A stretch of 33,103 bases of DNA from Pedosphaera sp. (lineage in GTDB: Bacteria > Verrucomicrobiota > Verrucomicrobiia > Limisphaerales > Pedosphaeraceae). Positions 1 to 7,747 of the stretch are shown piece after piece. The notes below the pieces were generated by a model. It was not told the origin of the DNA, ran no database searches, and saw only the letters and a list, made by a program, of their open reading frames with translations. A program made the translations under genes and the position numbers. Every line of letters begins with the position of its first letter. The stretch's first letter is position 1. The stretch lies in assembly GCA_028293285.1 (NCBI GenBank), contig JAQGPC010000314.1:1-33103 (forward strand). Reading direction: 5' to 3'.

Positions 1-516
1 TCCTTCCTGCCAAGCTCGGCGCATCTCTTCGTTAAACCCCCGATCGCCTGTCAGTGAAGTTCCGCCATTCAGCGACGTGCGAATAACCGTGTGTTTTGGA
101 TTACGCAACACCATCTCCTCAGCAACCGCTTTGGTTTCGGCATAGACGCTCAAAGGATTTACCGTCGCGCCTTCTGAGTAATTTCCTTGCCGACCATCAA
201 AAACCAAATCGGTTGAAAAGAATACAAAGGGAACATTCTCGGACAATCCCGCCAGTTCTTTGGTAACCTCCACGTTTAACGATTTCGCCAACGAAGGATT
301 CGCCTGGCACACCGGATTTTTCGTCAAGGCTGCGCAATGGATGACTAGGTCAGGTTTCTGCTGCTTGAAGGCACGGCGGAGAGTATCAAAGTCGGTCAGG
401 TCAAAATCCGCGCGAGTTAGCCCACGAACCTTCCAGTCAGGTGCACATTGGGCGGCAGTGCGAACAAGATAATTCCCAATTAATCCATTTGCACCGGTGA
501 TCCATGCCAATGCCAT
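1..516 (-). CDS. RmlD-type NAD(P)-dependent sugar-nucleotide reductase, 3' end outside window
   Basis: An open frame runs from an ATG at 516 to the window edge without a stop, giving 172 N-terminal residues of a longer protein. The N-terminus MALAWITGANGLIGNYL carries the GxxGxxG nucleotide-binding turn of extended short-chain dehydrogenases. Further on come the strand 'VFFSTDLVFDG' and the catalytic 'YAETK' (YxxxK). These resemble dTDP-4-dehydrorhamnose reductase (RmlD) and related enzymes that reduce or epimerise nucleotide sugars for cell-surface polysaccharide. The substrate cannot be told from this fragment. The start lies 14 bases after the stop of the amidase gene, so it is probably the third gene of the kinase-amidase-reductase operon. 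No Shine-Dalgarno is visible. A general NAD-dependent epimerase remains possible. Confidence 0.8.
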   Translation of the reverse strand, partial: MALAWITGANGLIGNYLVRTAAQCAPDWKVRGLTRADFDLTDFDTLRRAFKQQKPDLVIHCAALTKNPVCQANPSLAKSLNVEVTKELAGLSENVPFVFFSTDLVFDGRQGNYSEGATVNPLSVYAETKAVAEEMVLRNPKHTVIRTSLNGGTSLTGDRGFNEEMRRAWQEG

Positions 517-530
517 TTGAGGGAAATTAA

Positions 531-1421
531 CTAATCAATCAACCGCTTGGTCAAACCATCGTAGGCATCAATACGGCGGTCACGCAGGAAAGGCCAGTGT
601 GTGCGTGTGACATCCACTTTACTCAGGTCCACCGGCACGATGAGAATCTCTTCCTTGTCCACGCTGGCTTTGGAGAGGATTTGGCCCGACGTGCCAGCGA
701 CAAAACTCTGGCCCCAAAATTCCAACCCATCTCCACCAATCGGCTTTTCCAAACCGATGCGATTTGGCACCGCAACATAACAGCCATTGGCCACCGCATG
801 ACTGCGCTGGATCAATTCCCATGCGCCATGCTGGTTGGTTCCATACTCGGCTTTCTCTTTTGGATGCCAGCCGATCGCGGTGGGATAGAAAAGAATTTCC
901 GCCCCTTGCATCGCTGTGAGGCGCGCCGCTTCGGGATACCACTGGTCCCAGCAAATCAAGACACCGATTTTCCCGTATTTCGTCTGCCAGGCTTTGAAGC
1001 CCAAGTCACCAGGTGTGAAATAAAATTTCTCGTAAAACAGCGGATCATCCGGAATGTGCATCTTCCGATAAATGCCCAACACCGACCCGTCGGCATCAAT
1101 AATCACCGCTGTATTGTGATAAAGACCCGAGGCACGCTTTTCGAACAGTGATGCAATAATCACCACGCCATGCTTTTTCGCCAACTTCTGAAATGCCGCC
1201 GTGCTTGGACCGGGAATTGGTTCGGCGAGTTTAAAATACTCATGGTCTTCGCATTGGCAAAAATACTGTGACCGGAACAACTCCTGGGTGCAGATGATCT
1301 GGGCACCTTGCTTGGCAGCCCGTTCGGCAAAGGCCAATGTCTTCTTCAGATTGGCAGCCGGATCAGCTGAACACGTAGTCTGGAGCAGCCCCAGTTTAAC
1401 GACGGAGGAAGAACGCTTCAT
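531..1421 (-). CDS. aguB: N-carbamoylputrescine amidase (nitrilase superfamily)
   Basis: A 296-residue carbon-nitrogen hydrolase of the size usual for N-carbamoylputrescine amidase, which hydrolyses N-carbamoylputrescine to putrescine, CO2 and ammonia in the agmatine route of polyamine synthesis. The catalytic triad is visible as E47 (in 'CTQELF'), K120 (in 'YRKMHIPDD') and C157 (in 'LICWDQWYPEA'). 'FYFTPGD' at 133-139 is characteristic of the plant/bacterial amidase subgroup. It is a soluble cytoplasmic enzyme with no signal peptide. The gene follows the protein kinase by 6 bases and precedes the reductase by 14. The usual partner, agmatine deiminase, is not in this window but could lie outside it. 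Another nitrilase-branch amidase is a less likely alternative. Confidence 0.88.
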   Translation of the reverse strand: MKRSSSVVKLGLLQTTCSADPAANLKKTLAFAERAAKQGAQIICTQELFRSQYFCQCEDHEYFKLAEPIPGPSTAAFQKLAKKHGVVIIASLFEKRASGLYHNTAVIIDADGSVLGIYRKMHIPDDPLFYEKFYFTPGDLGFKAWQTKYGKIGVLICWDQWYPEAARLTAMQGAEILFYPTAIGWHPKEKAEYGTNQHGAWELIQRSHAVANGCYVAVPNRIGLEKPIGGDGLEFWGQSFVAGTSGQILSKASVDKEEILIVPVDLSKVDVTRTHWPFLRDRRIDAYDGLTKRLID

Positions 1422-1427
1422 GAAGTT

Positions 1428-2435
1428 TTAAGACTTGGCGTCGATGCGCACTGTATTCTCCAGTGCTTGTCCGCCTGCTTTGACGTTGTCAATGAGTTGG
1501 GGAGTGCCCTGGCCGAACAATTCGCGGATGAACCGGCCAATGGTTTCATTCGTCGGACCGTATCCCTGATGATAAATGTAGTGCTCCAAATCATATAGCA
1601 ACTCGTCAGCGGTAGAATAGCGTTGATCGAGGTTGCGCGCCAGTGAGCGTTGCAAAATTTCATTGAGCCGGTCATCCACCCGTTTGTCCAGTTGACGGAA
1701 ATCGGGAATGACATAAGTCATGATGCGATCACGCGATTCATCCGGCGTCGCTCCTTTGAAAATATTATAACCGAGCAACAGATGGGCGAGCACAACTCCT
1801 GTCGAGAACAGGTCCGAGCGGCGATCCGTGATTTGGAAATCCGCCTGCTCAGGGCTCATGTAATCAGCCTTCCCGGCCACTACTTCGCCTTCATTGTCCT
1901 GCAGGAATCCCTTTGCCTTGGCGATGCCGAAGTCGGTCAACTTAACGTCCCCTTCAAAAGCGATCATGATGTTCTTGAAGCTGACATCGCGGTGCACAAT
2001 GCCCAATGGCCGCCCGTCCTTGTCAGTCTTCGCATGCGCGTAAGCCAGTCCTCGCGCAATGCGACTGGTGATGAACACCGCCAGTTCCCGGGGAAGAACG
2101 CGCCGTTTATCGCTCAATTGCTGGGCAAATTGCTCCAGGTTGACGCCGCGAATTAATTCCATCGCGATAAAGAACATGCCCCGCACTTCGCCCAAATGAT
2201 ACGTCTGGACAATGTTAGTGTGAATCAAATCGGCGACCAACTTGGCTTCGCCGACAAAATTATCAATGAACTGTTTTTGGTCGGTGTAATTTTGACGCAC
2301 CACTTTGATCGCAACACGCTTTACGAAGTCGCGGGTGCCATGCTGCTCGGCTTCATAAACCATCCCCATTCCGCCTTCAAAGATCTTGCGGACTATCTCA
2401 TAACGGAATTCGCTTTCGATTGTGAAGAGAGCCAT
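1428..2435 (-). CDS. Hanks-type serine/threonine protein kinase
   Basis: A 335-residue protein that is almost entirely a kinase domain. The glycine-rich loop is 'EGGMGMVYEA' (20-29), the ATP-anchoring lysine is K44 in 'VAIKVV', the catalytic loop is 'HRDVSFKN' with D150 and N155, the metal-binding DFG starts at D168, and the activation segment ends in 'MSPEQ'. The catalytic-loop lysine of HRDLKPEN is replaced by serine, as is common in bacterial kinases of this type. No transmembrane segment or extracellular sensor follows, so it looks like a soluble kinase whose input must come from a partner or a short C-terminal tail. It is the first gene of the minus-strand cluster and diverges from the HU gene across 175 bases. 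Substrates are unknown. Confidence 0.93.
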   Translation of the reverse strand: MALFTIESEFRYEIVRKIFEGGMGMVYEAEQHGTRDFVKRVAIKVVRQNYTDQKQFIDNFVGEAKLVADLIHTNIVQTYHLGEVRGMFFIAMELIRGVNLEQFAQQLSDKRRVLPRELAVFITSRIARGLAYAHAKTDKDGRPLGIVHRDVSFKNIMIAFEGDVKLTDFGIAKAKGFLQDNEGEVVAGKADYMSPEQADFQITDRRSDLFSTGVVLAHLLLGYNIFKGATPDESRDRIMTYVIPDFRQLDKRVDDRLNEILQRSLARNLDQRYSTADELLYDLEHYIYHQGYGPTNETIGRFIRELFGQGTPQLIDNVKAGGQALENTVRIDAKS

Positions 2436-2534
2436 TGGCTTGCATGTTGTGGAAATGGCATTTGAAGGTCAAGCCTGTGCTGCATGCCTTTTCAATAAAG
2501 CCTTATTTTACGAGAAAAAAGTGTAATTTTCTGC

Positions 2535-2563
2535 TTGCGCACCCGATTTTACAGGCTTTAATA
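2535..2563 (+). promoter_or_regulatory. Candidate sigma-70-like promoter for the HU gene
   Basis: In the 175-base gap between the divergent kinase and HU genes, TTGCGC (2535-2540) and TTAATA (2558-2563) are separated by 17 bases and lie about 48 bases before the HU start. Both boxes match the consensus only in part, so this is a guess from spacing. No Shine-Dalgarno precedes the HU ATG. Confidence 0.3.
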
Positions 2564-2610
2564 CGGCCAAGTCTTACGACTTTAATAATCAACAATAACC
2601 AAAACACACT

Positions 2611-2898
2611 ATGGCTAAAGCACTCTCAAAGTCTCAATTGGCAGCGGCAGTCGCTGACAAGAATGGCATCACCAAGAAACAAGCTGTTCAAATCCTGGAT
2701 AATATTGCTGAACTGGCTTACAAGAACGCCAAGAACACTTTCACCCTGCCTGGTTTGGGCAAGTTGGTCCTGGTTAACCGCAAAGCCCGCATTGGTCGCA
2801 ATCCTGCCACCGGCGAACAGATCAACATTCCGGCCAAGCGCGTTGTGAAGTTCCGCGTTGCCAAGGCTGCCAAGGACGCAATCCTCGGTGCCAAGTAA
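2611..2898 (+). CDS. HU/IHF-family nucleoid DNA-binding protein
   Basis: A 95-residue, lysine-rich protein of the usual HU length. It begins MAKALSKSQLAAAVADKNG and has the helical dimerisation half, followed by the beta-arm signature region 'GRNPATGEQINIPAKRVVKF', in which the proline that intercalates DNA is expected ('NIPAKR'). HU proteins bind and bend DNA non-specifically as dimers and compact the nucleoid. The gene is monocistronic: it has its own upstream gap and a strong terminator starting 17 bases after the stop. The second half of the protein ('KFRVAKAAKDAILGAK') is typical. Whether it acts as a general HU or a site-specific IHF cannot be decided from sequence alone. Confidence 0.93.
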   Translation: MAKALSKSQLAAAVADKNGITKKQAVQILDNIAELAYKNAKNTFTLPGLGKLVLVNRKARIGRNPATGEQINIPAKRVVKFRVAKAAKDAILGAK

Positions 2899-2914
2899 TC
2901 TGCCGTTTTTCATT

Positions 2915-2948
2915 AAAGCACTCTGATTCTTCAGAGTGCTTTTTTTAT
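2915..2948 (+). terminator. Rho-independent terminator of the HU gene
   Basis: A perfect 12-base-pair stem, AAAGCACTCTGA (2915-2926) and TCAGAGTGCTTT (2931-2942) with loop TTCT, runs straight into a T tract (TTTTTTATT). It sits 17 bases after the HU stop codon, in the correct orientation. Confidence 0.93.
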
Positions 2949-3004
2949 TGTCCACCTGACTCCAGCTTGAAAAGTCTGTCTCCGGTCTCATATTTAACGC
3001 ATAT

Positions 3005-3967
3005 ATGAAAATTGGCGTGGTTGGGTGTGGCGCGTTGGGAAGTTATTATGGCGCCAAGCTGGGATATTCAGGGCAGGAAGTGCATTTCCTGTTGCGTTCG
3101 GATTATGACGCCGTCCGGCGCAAGGGAGTTCAGGTGCAAAGTCCGGAAGGAGATTTTCGGTTCCAACCCAAGTGCGCCAAAACACCTGAAGACATTGGAA
3201 TTTGTGATCTTGTTTTGATTGGATTGAAGACCACGGCAAATGATCAGTTCGAACGATTGCTTCCACCTTTGGTCGGCCCCGCCACGGCAGTTCTTACTTT
3301 GCAAAACGGCCTTGGAAATGAAACGCAACTCGCCCGGTCATTCGGCGAGGAAAAGATTTTGGGAGGGCTTTGTTTTGTTTGTCTAAATCGCGTTGAACCC
3401 GGAGTGATCCAGCATATGGCTCACGGCGCGATTGTGATGGGCGAGTACAATCGCTGGCCTGAACCGCGCACGCATGACATTGCTTCGCTTATTAGAAATT
3501 CTGGCGTGCCTTGCAAAGTCACTGACAATCTGGAAAGCGCACATTGGGAAAAACTTATCTGGAACATCCCATTCAATGGCTTGGGCGTGGCGGGCGCAGC
3601 AGGATACGATGCTACGGTCAGTGGCAACGTACCGGCAGGAACAAATTTAGGTCCGTGCCTGACCACAGAAAAGTTGCTGGCTGATTCGCGTTGGGAGCAG
3701 TTAGTGCGAGAATTGATGATGGAAGTCATCGCGGCGGCGAATGCCCTGGGATTAAAACTATCTGCTTCGGCGGCAGACAAACAAATCGCTAGAACGCGCA
3801 ACATGGGCGCATACACCGCCTCGACATTGGTGGATTATGAGAGAGGTCAACCATTGGAACTGGAGACGTTGTTTCTCGAACCATTGCGGCAGGCGCAAAA
3901 GGCGGGAGTTCCCACGCCAAGGCTTTCTGCGTTATGCCAGGTATTACAGCAACTGAATCCCAAATAG
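3005..3967 (+). CDS. panE: 2-dehydropantoate 2-reductase (ketopantoate reductase)
   Basis: A 320-residue protein of the ApbA/PanE family, which reduces 2-dehydropantoate to pantoate with NADPH in pantothenate and coenzyme A synthesis. The N-terminal Rossmann motif is 'GCGALGSYYG' (GxGxxG at 7-12). The family's 'LQNGLGNE' segment follows, and the catalytic lysine is K183 in 'HWEKLIWNIPFN'. The C-terminal helical domain is complete. The gene starts after the HU terminator and precedes gltX by about 80 bases. Other ApbA-family oxidoreductases with different 2-keto substrates share these motifs, so the substrate is inferred. No Shine-Dalgarno is visible before the ATG. Confidence 0.85.
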   Translation: MKIGVVGCGALGSYYGAKLGYSGQEVHFLLRSDYDAVRRKGVQVQSPEGDFRFQPKCAKTPEDIGICDLVLIGLKTTANDQFERLLPPLVGPATAVLTLQNGLGNETQLARSFGEEKILGGLCFVCLNRVEPGVIQHMAHGAIVMGEYNRWPEPRTHDIASLIRNSGVPCKVTDNLESAHWEKLIWNIPFNGLGVAGAAGYDATVSGNVPAGTNLGPCLTTEKLLADSRWEQLVRELMMEVIAAANALGLKLSASAADKQIARTRNMGAYTASTLVDYERGQPLELETLFLEPLRQAQKAGVPTPRLSALCQVLQQLNPK

Positions 3968-4045
3968 GAACGCTTGCCAGCAAGGGCAGGGCAACATTAC
4001 CTTGGGGTGGCTTTGGAAATTAATAATTTGAATTCGAATCCTGAA

Positions 4046-5392
4046 ATGAAAGTTCGTGTACGTTTCGCCCCGAGTCCCACCGGGTTTCTTCACATTGGTG
4101 GAGCCCGCACGGCGTTATTCAACTGGCTGTATGCCCGCCACACCGGCGGCACGTTTGTCCTTCGCATCGAAGATACCGATGCCGCGCGCAATACCCAGGA
4201 AGCCGTGGAAGTCATTCTAAATGGCCTGCGCTGGCTTGGGCTTGACTGGGACGAAGGTCCCATCAGCGGCGATGCCACCGGCCCCAGCAAAGGAGATCGC
4301 GGCCCTTATTTCCAAAGCCAGCGTGGCGAGAATTATCGCCGCCGGGTGGAAGCTCTCCTTTCACGCGGTCTCGCTTACGAGCATGAAGGCGCCGTAAAAT
4401 TCAAGATGCAACGCGAGCCGGTGGTGATTCCCGATCTCGTTGTCGGGAATGTAACGCGCGAACTAACCGACCGTGAAAAGCTGGACCCTGATTTTGTCAT
4501 TGTTCGCTCCGACGGTCAGCCGGTGTTTCACCTGGTCAATGTGATTGACGATTTGGAAATGGGAATCACGCACGTCATTCGCGGCGAGGATCATCTGACC
4601 AACTCGGCCAAGCATATTGCCTTGTTCAAGGCATTCGGCGTTGAACCGCCCAAGTACGCTCACATTCCTCTGATTTTGAATCCTGAAGGATCCAAAATGA
4701 GTAAGCGTGACAAGGGCGCTTCACTCATGACTTATTTGGAGGAGGGTTATGCGCCTGAAGCCGTGGTGAATTATCTCTGCCTGCTTGGTTGGTCGCCCAA
4801 GGGCAATCGTGAAAAAGTGCCGATCAAGGAAGTCATCGAACTATTCGACCTGCCGCAGATTCTTCGCCACAACGCGCGCTTTGATTTGAACAAGCTGCAT
4901 TGGCTTAATGGCGAGTATATCAAGGAAATGAGCGCAGATCGTTTTCACGAGCTGGCCGTGCATGCCCTGGCGAGAGTGAGCATCGATACCAATAAATATG
5001 ATTTGGAATATGTGAAGACCGCCTTGGATACCGCCAAACAGAAGGTTAAACAATTTTCGGAGCTCCCGACTTTTTCCGACTTTTATTTCAAAGATGAAAT
5101 CGAGTTGGATGGAGAGATGATTCAAAAGGATTTTCCATCCACCTTGAAGCCAGGTTTTAAAAAATTGCGCGACGCTTACGCCCAACTCACCAAGTTCGAT
5201 GCGGACACGCTCAATAATACCCTTAAAGCGGTGGCTGCGGAACTTGGCGTTTCAGTCGGAGTTCTGGTGCATCCAGTCCGCCTCGCTTGCACTGGCAGGA
5301 CGGTTGGACCAAGTCTTTACCATCTAATTGAGGTGCTGGGAAAAGAGCGTGTTCTGCATCGTTTCGACCAGGCGCTTACGAAGATGGGTTAG
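4046..5392 (+). CDS. gltX: Glutamyl-tRNA synthetase
   Basis: A class I aminoacyl-tRNA synthetase of 448 residues that charges tRNA-Glu with glutamate in the cytoplasm. I chose the ATG at 4046 because it begins MKVRVRFAPSPTGFLHIGGA, exactly where GltX proteins start. The upstream in-frame TTG at 3974 would add 24 unrelated residues. The HIGH signature appears as HIGG (16-19) and the KMSKR loop is intact at 217-221. The C-terminal anticodon-binding part ends in 'CTGRTVGPSLYHLIEVLG', typical of the family. Whether it also charges tRNA-Gln (non-discriminating form) is not visible here and depends on whether gatCAB or glnS exists elsewhere. It ends in front of a long hairpin shared with the convergent repeat-protein gene. 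Confidence 0.95.
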   Translation: MKVRVRFAPSPTGFLHIGGARTALFNWLYARHTGGTFVLRIEDTDAARNTQEAVEVILNGLRWLGLDWDEGPISGDATGPSKGDRGPYFQSQRGENYRRRVEALLSRGLAYEHEGAVKFKMQREPVVIPDLVVGNVTRELTDREKLDPDFVIVRSDGQPVFHLVNVIDDLEMGITHVIRGEDHLTNSAKHIALFKAFGVEPPKYAHIPLILNPEGSKMSKRDKGASLMTYLEEGYAPEAVVNYLCLLGWSPKGNREKVPIKEVIELFDLPQILRHNARFDLNKLHWLNGEYIKEMSADRFHELAVHALARVSIDTNKYDLEYVKTALDTAKQKVKQFSELPTFSDFYFKDEIELDGEMIQKDFPSTLKPGFKKLRDAYAQLTKFDADTLNNTLKAVAAELGVSVGVLVHPVRLACTGRTVGPSLYHLIEVLGKERVLHRFDQALTKMG

Positions 5393-5416
5393 GCTGCCTT
5401 CTTTCCTTTAAAACGT

Positions 5417-5481
5417 CCTCCCAGTACGCGCTACAGCCTCCTGTGAACCCGGATAGTTCACAAGAGGCTGAGCGTGGGAGG
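5417..5481. terminator. Long imperfect hairpin between convergent genes, probable bidirectional terminator
   Basis: The inner stem pairs AGCCTCCTGTGAAC (5435-5448) with GTTCACAAGAGGCT (5456-5469): 13 of 14 bases pair around a 7-base loop. An outer stem pairs CCTCCCA (5417-5423) with TGGGAGG (5475-5481). It lies 24 bases after gltX and 4 bases from the end of the convergent repeat-protein gene. T-rich sequence follows only on the minus-strand side (CGTTTTAAAG), so termination is best supported for that direction. Confidence 0.6.
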
Positions 5482-5485
5482 AAGC

Positions 5486-7489
5486 TTAGCGTCTGGCTGC
5501 GGTTTTTGAAACAGTCAGTGTGGTGGTAGCTTTGGAACTATTTCCCGAAGCGTCGGTGCAAAGAACACAGAAGGTATAAACTCTCGGACTAGAACCGTCA
5601 TCGTTCTTCACTTCAAGTTTGGCCGTCAGATTGCCTGTAATCTCGATGTCATCACATTCTCGCGAGCGATTCGAGGTGATTGAGAGGATTTTACTTTTGG
5701 GAGCAGCATCGCAATTGTCCAGTGCGATTACTGAAAGGGTGACGTTTACTTTTTTATTATTTGATTGCGAATTAAGAATGCTCGGAGTGGTGGTAATGGA
5801 TTTAATCACCGGGGCCGTTTTGTCCACAACTTTGAAGGAAACGTTGGTCGAGGTATGATTGCCAGCCAGGTCAGTTACCGTCACGATGATGCCATTTTGG
5901 CTCTTGTCCACAATGGTTCCCGCAGCGGGACTTTGAGTAATGACTAATTGATTGGCCAGGCTGCAGTTATCGGTCGCCACGACTTTGGACGCCACATCAG
6001 GAACTACGGCATTGCAGTTAGCATCGGCAGATACCTTGATGGAGCCTGGGACGCTGACGATCACCGGTTCGCCCTGGTCAACGACATGGACAACCACGTT
6101 AGTTTGCGCAGAGTCACCGCAGGCATCAGTCACTTTCAGTGTGAAGATGTGATTGCCCGGGTCAAAGCTGCCCACGAGCGTGACCTCGGTGCTCAGGACA
6201 TGGCCTGCTTCGGTCCATTGATAGATCAAGGGGGATTCTCCCGTGGAAGCGCTGCCGTTCAAGGTCACCGTTGCATTGCAACCAACCGTTTGATCAGGCC
6301 CGGCAACGGCTACCGGTAAGTTACTGCCTTCCGACTGATCCAGTGAGTACCATGTGGTATTGCCGTTATAAGAACCATAACCCACGATGCGGCCGGCATC
6401 GCTGATGAAGAACGCTCCATTGAGCTCCCATCCCGAGTTGGCTGGCAAGTAAGCGTTTAAGTCTTTCATGACTCCGTCCTTCCAAAGAAAGGCGTGGGAA
6501 ATACCCGCAATGGTAGCGGAATCGCCAACGACCTGACCCAGGCTATTGAAACTTTGGACCGTGCTGTAGTTGCCGCCCAAGGTGCCCAGGTCAGTCATCG
6601 TGCCATTGCCGTAAATGAAGCCGTGGTATTCGGCATCACCTGCCGTTGAAGCCGTGCCGATTATCTGTCCGACACTATTGATTGATTTGGCACTCGAGAA
6701 CGTGCCGCCCAAGGTGCCCAGGTCACTCATGATGCCTTGCGAATAAATGAAGGCATGCACCTCACCAGTGAGCAGGGAGGCTTCGCCAACAACCTGGCCC
6801 GCATCGTTGATGGCGCTGGCAGAGCTGTAATTTCCTCCGAGCGTGCCCAAGTCAAGCATGGTTCCATTGCTGTATGAAAAACCATGGAACTCCAGATTGC
6901 CGGTCGTATAGGAATTACCCACCACGGTCCCTGAATTGTTGATGGCGATGGCGGAACTATAATCTCCGCCCAAGGTGCCCAGATCAATCATGCTGCCGCC
7001 CGAATAAAGGAAACCATGAGTAATACCATTGATGTCGGTGGACTCACCCGCAATCTGACCCGCTTCATTGAGAACTTTGGCTGAACTATAATCTCCGCCT
7101 AGTGTTCCCAGATCGAGCAGCGTGGAACCGCTAAAGGAGAAAGCGTGCGGACTGCTGGTGTCGCCAGGTAAATTAGAGTCTCCCACCACCTGTCCGGCAT
7201 TATTGATTGCCCTGGCCTGACTGACGCTGCCGCCTAAAGTGCCGAGATCTTGAAGAGAACCGTTGGCATAAAAGAAAGCGTGGGCACATGTATCTCCGGG
7301 GATATTAGAAAAGCCCCCCAATTGTCCCAAGGCATTCATGGCATTGATTTGCAGGGCCGAACCGCCCAAGGTCGGCAAATTGGTAATACTTATGCCTCCT
7401 ATTCCGCAAGACCAACCGTTTACAGCCGTCAATAGCACAAACAGTGAACTTGTGCTTCCAATGATTTTTGTCAGGTTCCTATTATCCAT
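5486..7489 (-). CDS. Secreted HAF-repeat protein with PKD and HYR-like domains
   Basis: A 667-residue protein with a probable N-terminal signal peptide (hydrophobic stretch about 9-24). Residues 36-340 form seven repeats of 43-45 residues, each centred on 'DLGTLGG' and ending in a short 'HAFxYSxG'-like strand. This is the pattern of the HAF extracellular repeat family. A degenerate eighth unit follows to about 385. Then come a PKD-like domain (about 392-471, beginning 'PVAVAGPDQTV'), an HYR-like domain (about 475-557, 'VVATDNCS', 'VTVTDLAGNHTS') and a C-terminal Ig-like domain to 665. Many cysteines in the last three domains suggest disulphides outside the cytoplasm. No sorting tail or lipobox is seen. 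It is expected to be exported and may form a beta-propeller-like surface module. The function is unknown. Confidence 0.85.
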   Translation of the reverse strand: MDNRNLTKIIGSTSSLFVLLTAVNGWSCGIGGISITNLPTLGGSALQINAMNALGQLGGFSNIPGDTCAHAFFYANGSLQDLGTLGGSVSQARAINNAGQVVGDSNLPGDTSSPHAFSFSGSTLLDLGTLGGDYSSAKVLNEAGQIAGESTDINGITHGFLYSGGSMIDLGTLGGDYSSAIAINNSGTVVGNSYTTGNLEFHGFSYSNGTMLDLGTLGGNYSSASAINDAGQVVGEASLLTGEVHAFIYSQGIMSDLGTLGGTFSSAKSINSVGQIIGTASTAGDAEYHGFIYGNGTMTDLGTLGGNYSTVQSFNSLGQVVGDSATIAGISHAFLWKDGVMKDLNAYLPANSGWELNGAFFISDAGRIVGYGSYNGNTTWYSLDQSEGSNLPVAVAGPDQTVGCNATVTLNGSASTGESPLIYQWTEAGHVLSTEVTLVGSFDPGNHIFTLKVTDACGDSAQTNVVVHVVDQGEPVIVSVPGSIKVSADANCNAVVPDVASKVVATDNCSLANQLVITQSPAAGTIVDKSQNGIIVTVTDLAGNHTSTNVSFKVVDKTAPVIKSITTTPSILNSQSNNKKVNVTLSVIALDNCDAAPKSKILSITSNRSRECDDIEITGNLTAKLEVKNDDGSSPRVYTFCVLCTDASGNSSKATTTLTVSKTAARR
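6470..7384 (-). repeat. Seven tandem about 131-base repeats inside the HAF-repeat gene
   Basis: The 'LGTLGG' core recurs at protein residues 38, 82, 127, 170, 214, 257 and 301, a period of 43-45 codons. On the plus strand the core reads CCGCCCAAGGTGCCCAGATC or close variants (for example near 6569, 6698, 6828, 6957 and 7087). Units are clearly diverged, so this is an old duplication and not a fresh slippage array. Confidence 0.9.
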
Positions 7490-7747
7490 AATCCCTTCTG
7501 ATTTACCTTTGGTTGTTTTGTCTTCGTGATTAAGAGTCTTGCCTTAGGAATAGCATGGGACGGGCCAACTTTTGGACAGTTCAAACATGAATGAGGCACC
7601 CACTTTGGCTGTATTTGCGCATATTTTAACCTGCAAAATGAATTTTCAACGCAGGGTTGTATGCAGCACTGAGACACAGTCCACATTGTGGACATTAGAG
7701 ATGGAAGGCAGCAGGACGTGGAAATTCGGGGCAAATTAACCGATAAA
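7490..7747. other. 258-base intergenic region with a 15-base dyad
   Basis: Lies upstream of the repeat-protein gene and downstream of the carbonic anhydrase gene, both on the minus strand. It contains the perfect inverted repeat GTCCACATTGTGGAC at 7679-7693, about 190 bases before the repeat-protein start, which could be a regulator site or mRNA hairpin. I see no convincing -35/-10 pair. GAAGGG lies close before the repeat-protein ATG (spacing short). A 103-residue frame here is not protein-like. Confidence 0.4.

Noticed and set aside
2918-2939. A CIRCE-like heat-shock operator (GCACTC...GAGTGC) after the HU gene
   Set aside because: The spacer is 10 bases and not 9, the arms extend into a perfect 12-base stem, a T tract follows at once, and it lies downstream of HU and not upstream of a chaperone gene. 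It is a terminator.
4033-4041. TTCGAATCC, like a tRNA T-arm
   Set aside because: No acceptor, D or anticodon stem can be drawn around it; it lies in the gltX leader.
3974-4045. Upstream TTG start for gltX adding 24 residues
   Set aside because: The extra residues do not resemble GltX, and family members begin at the ATG at 4046.
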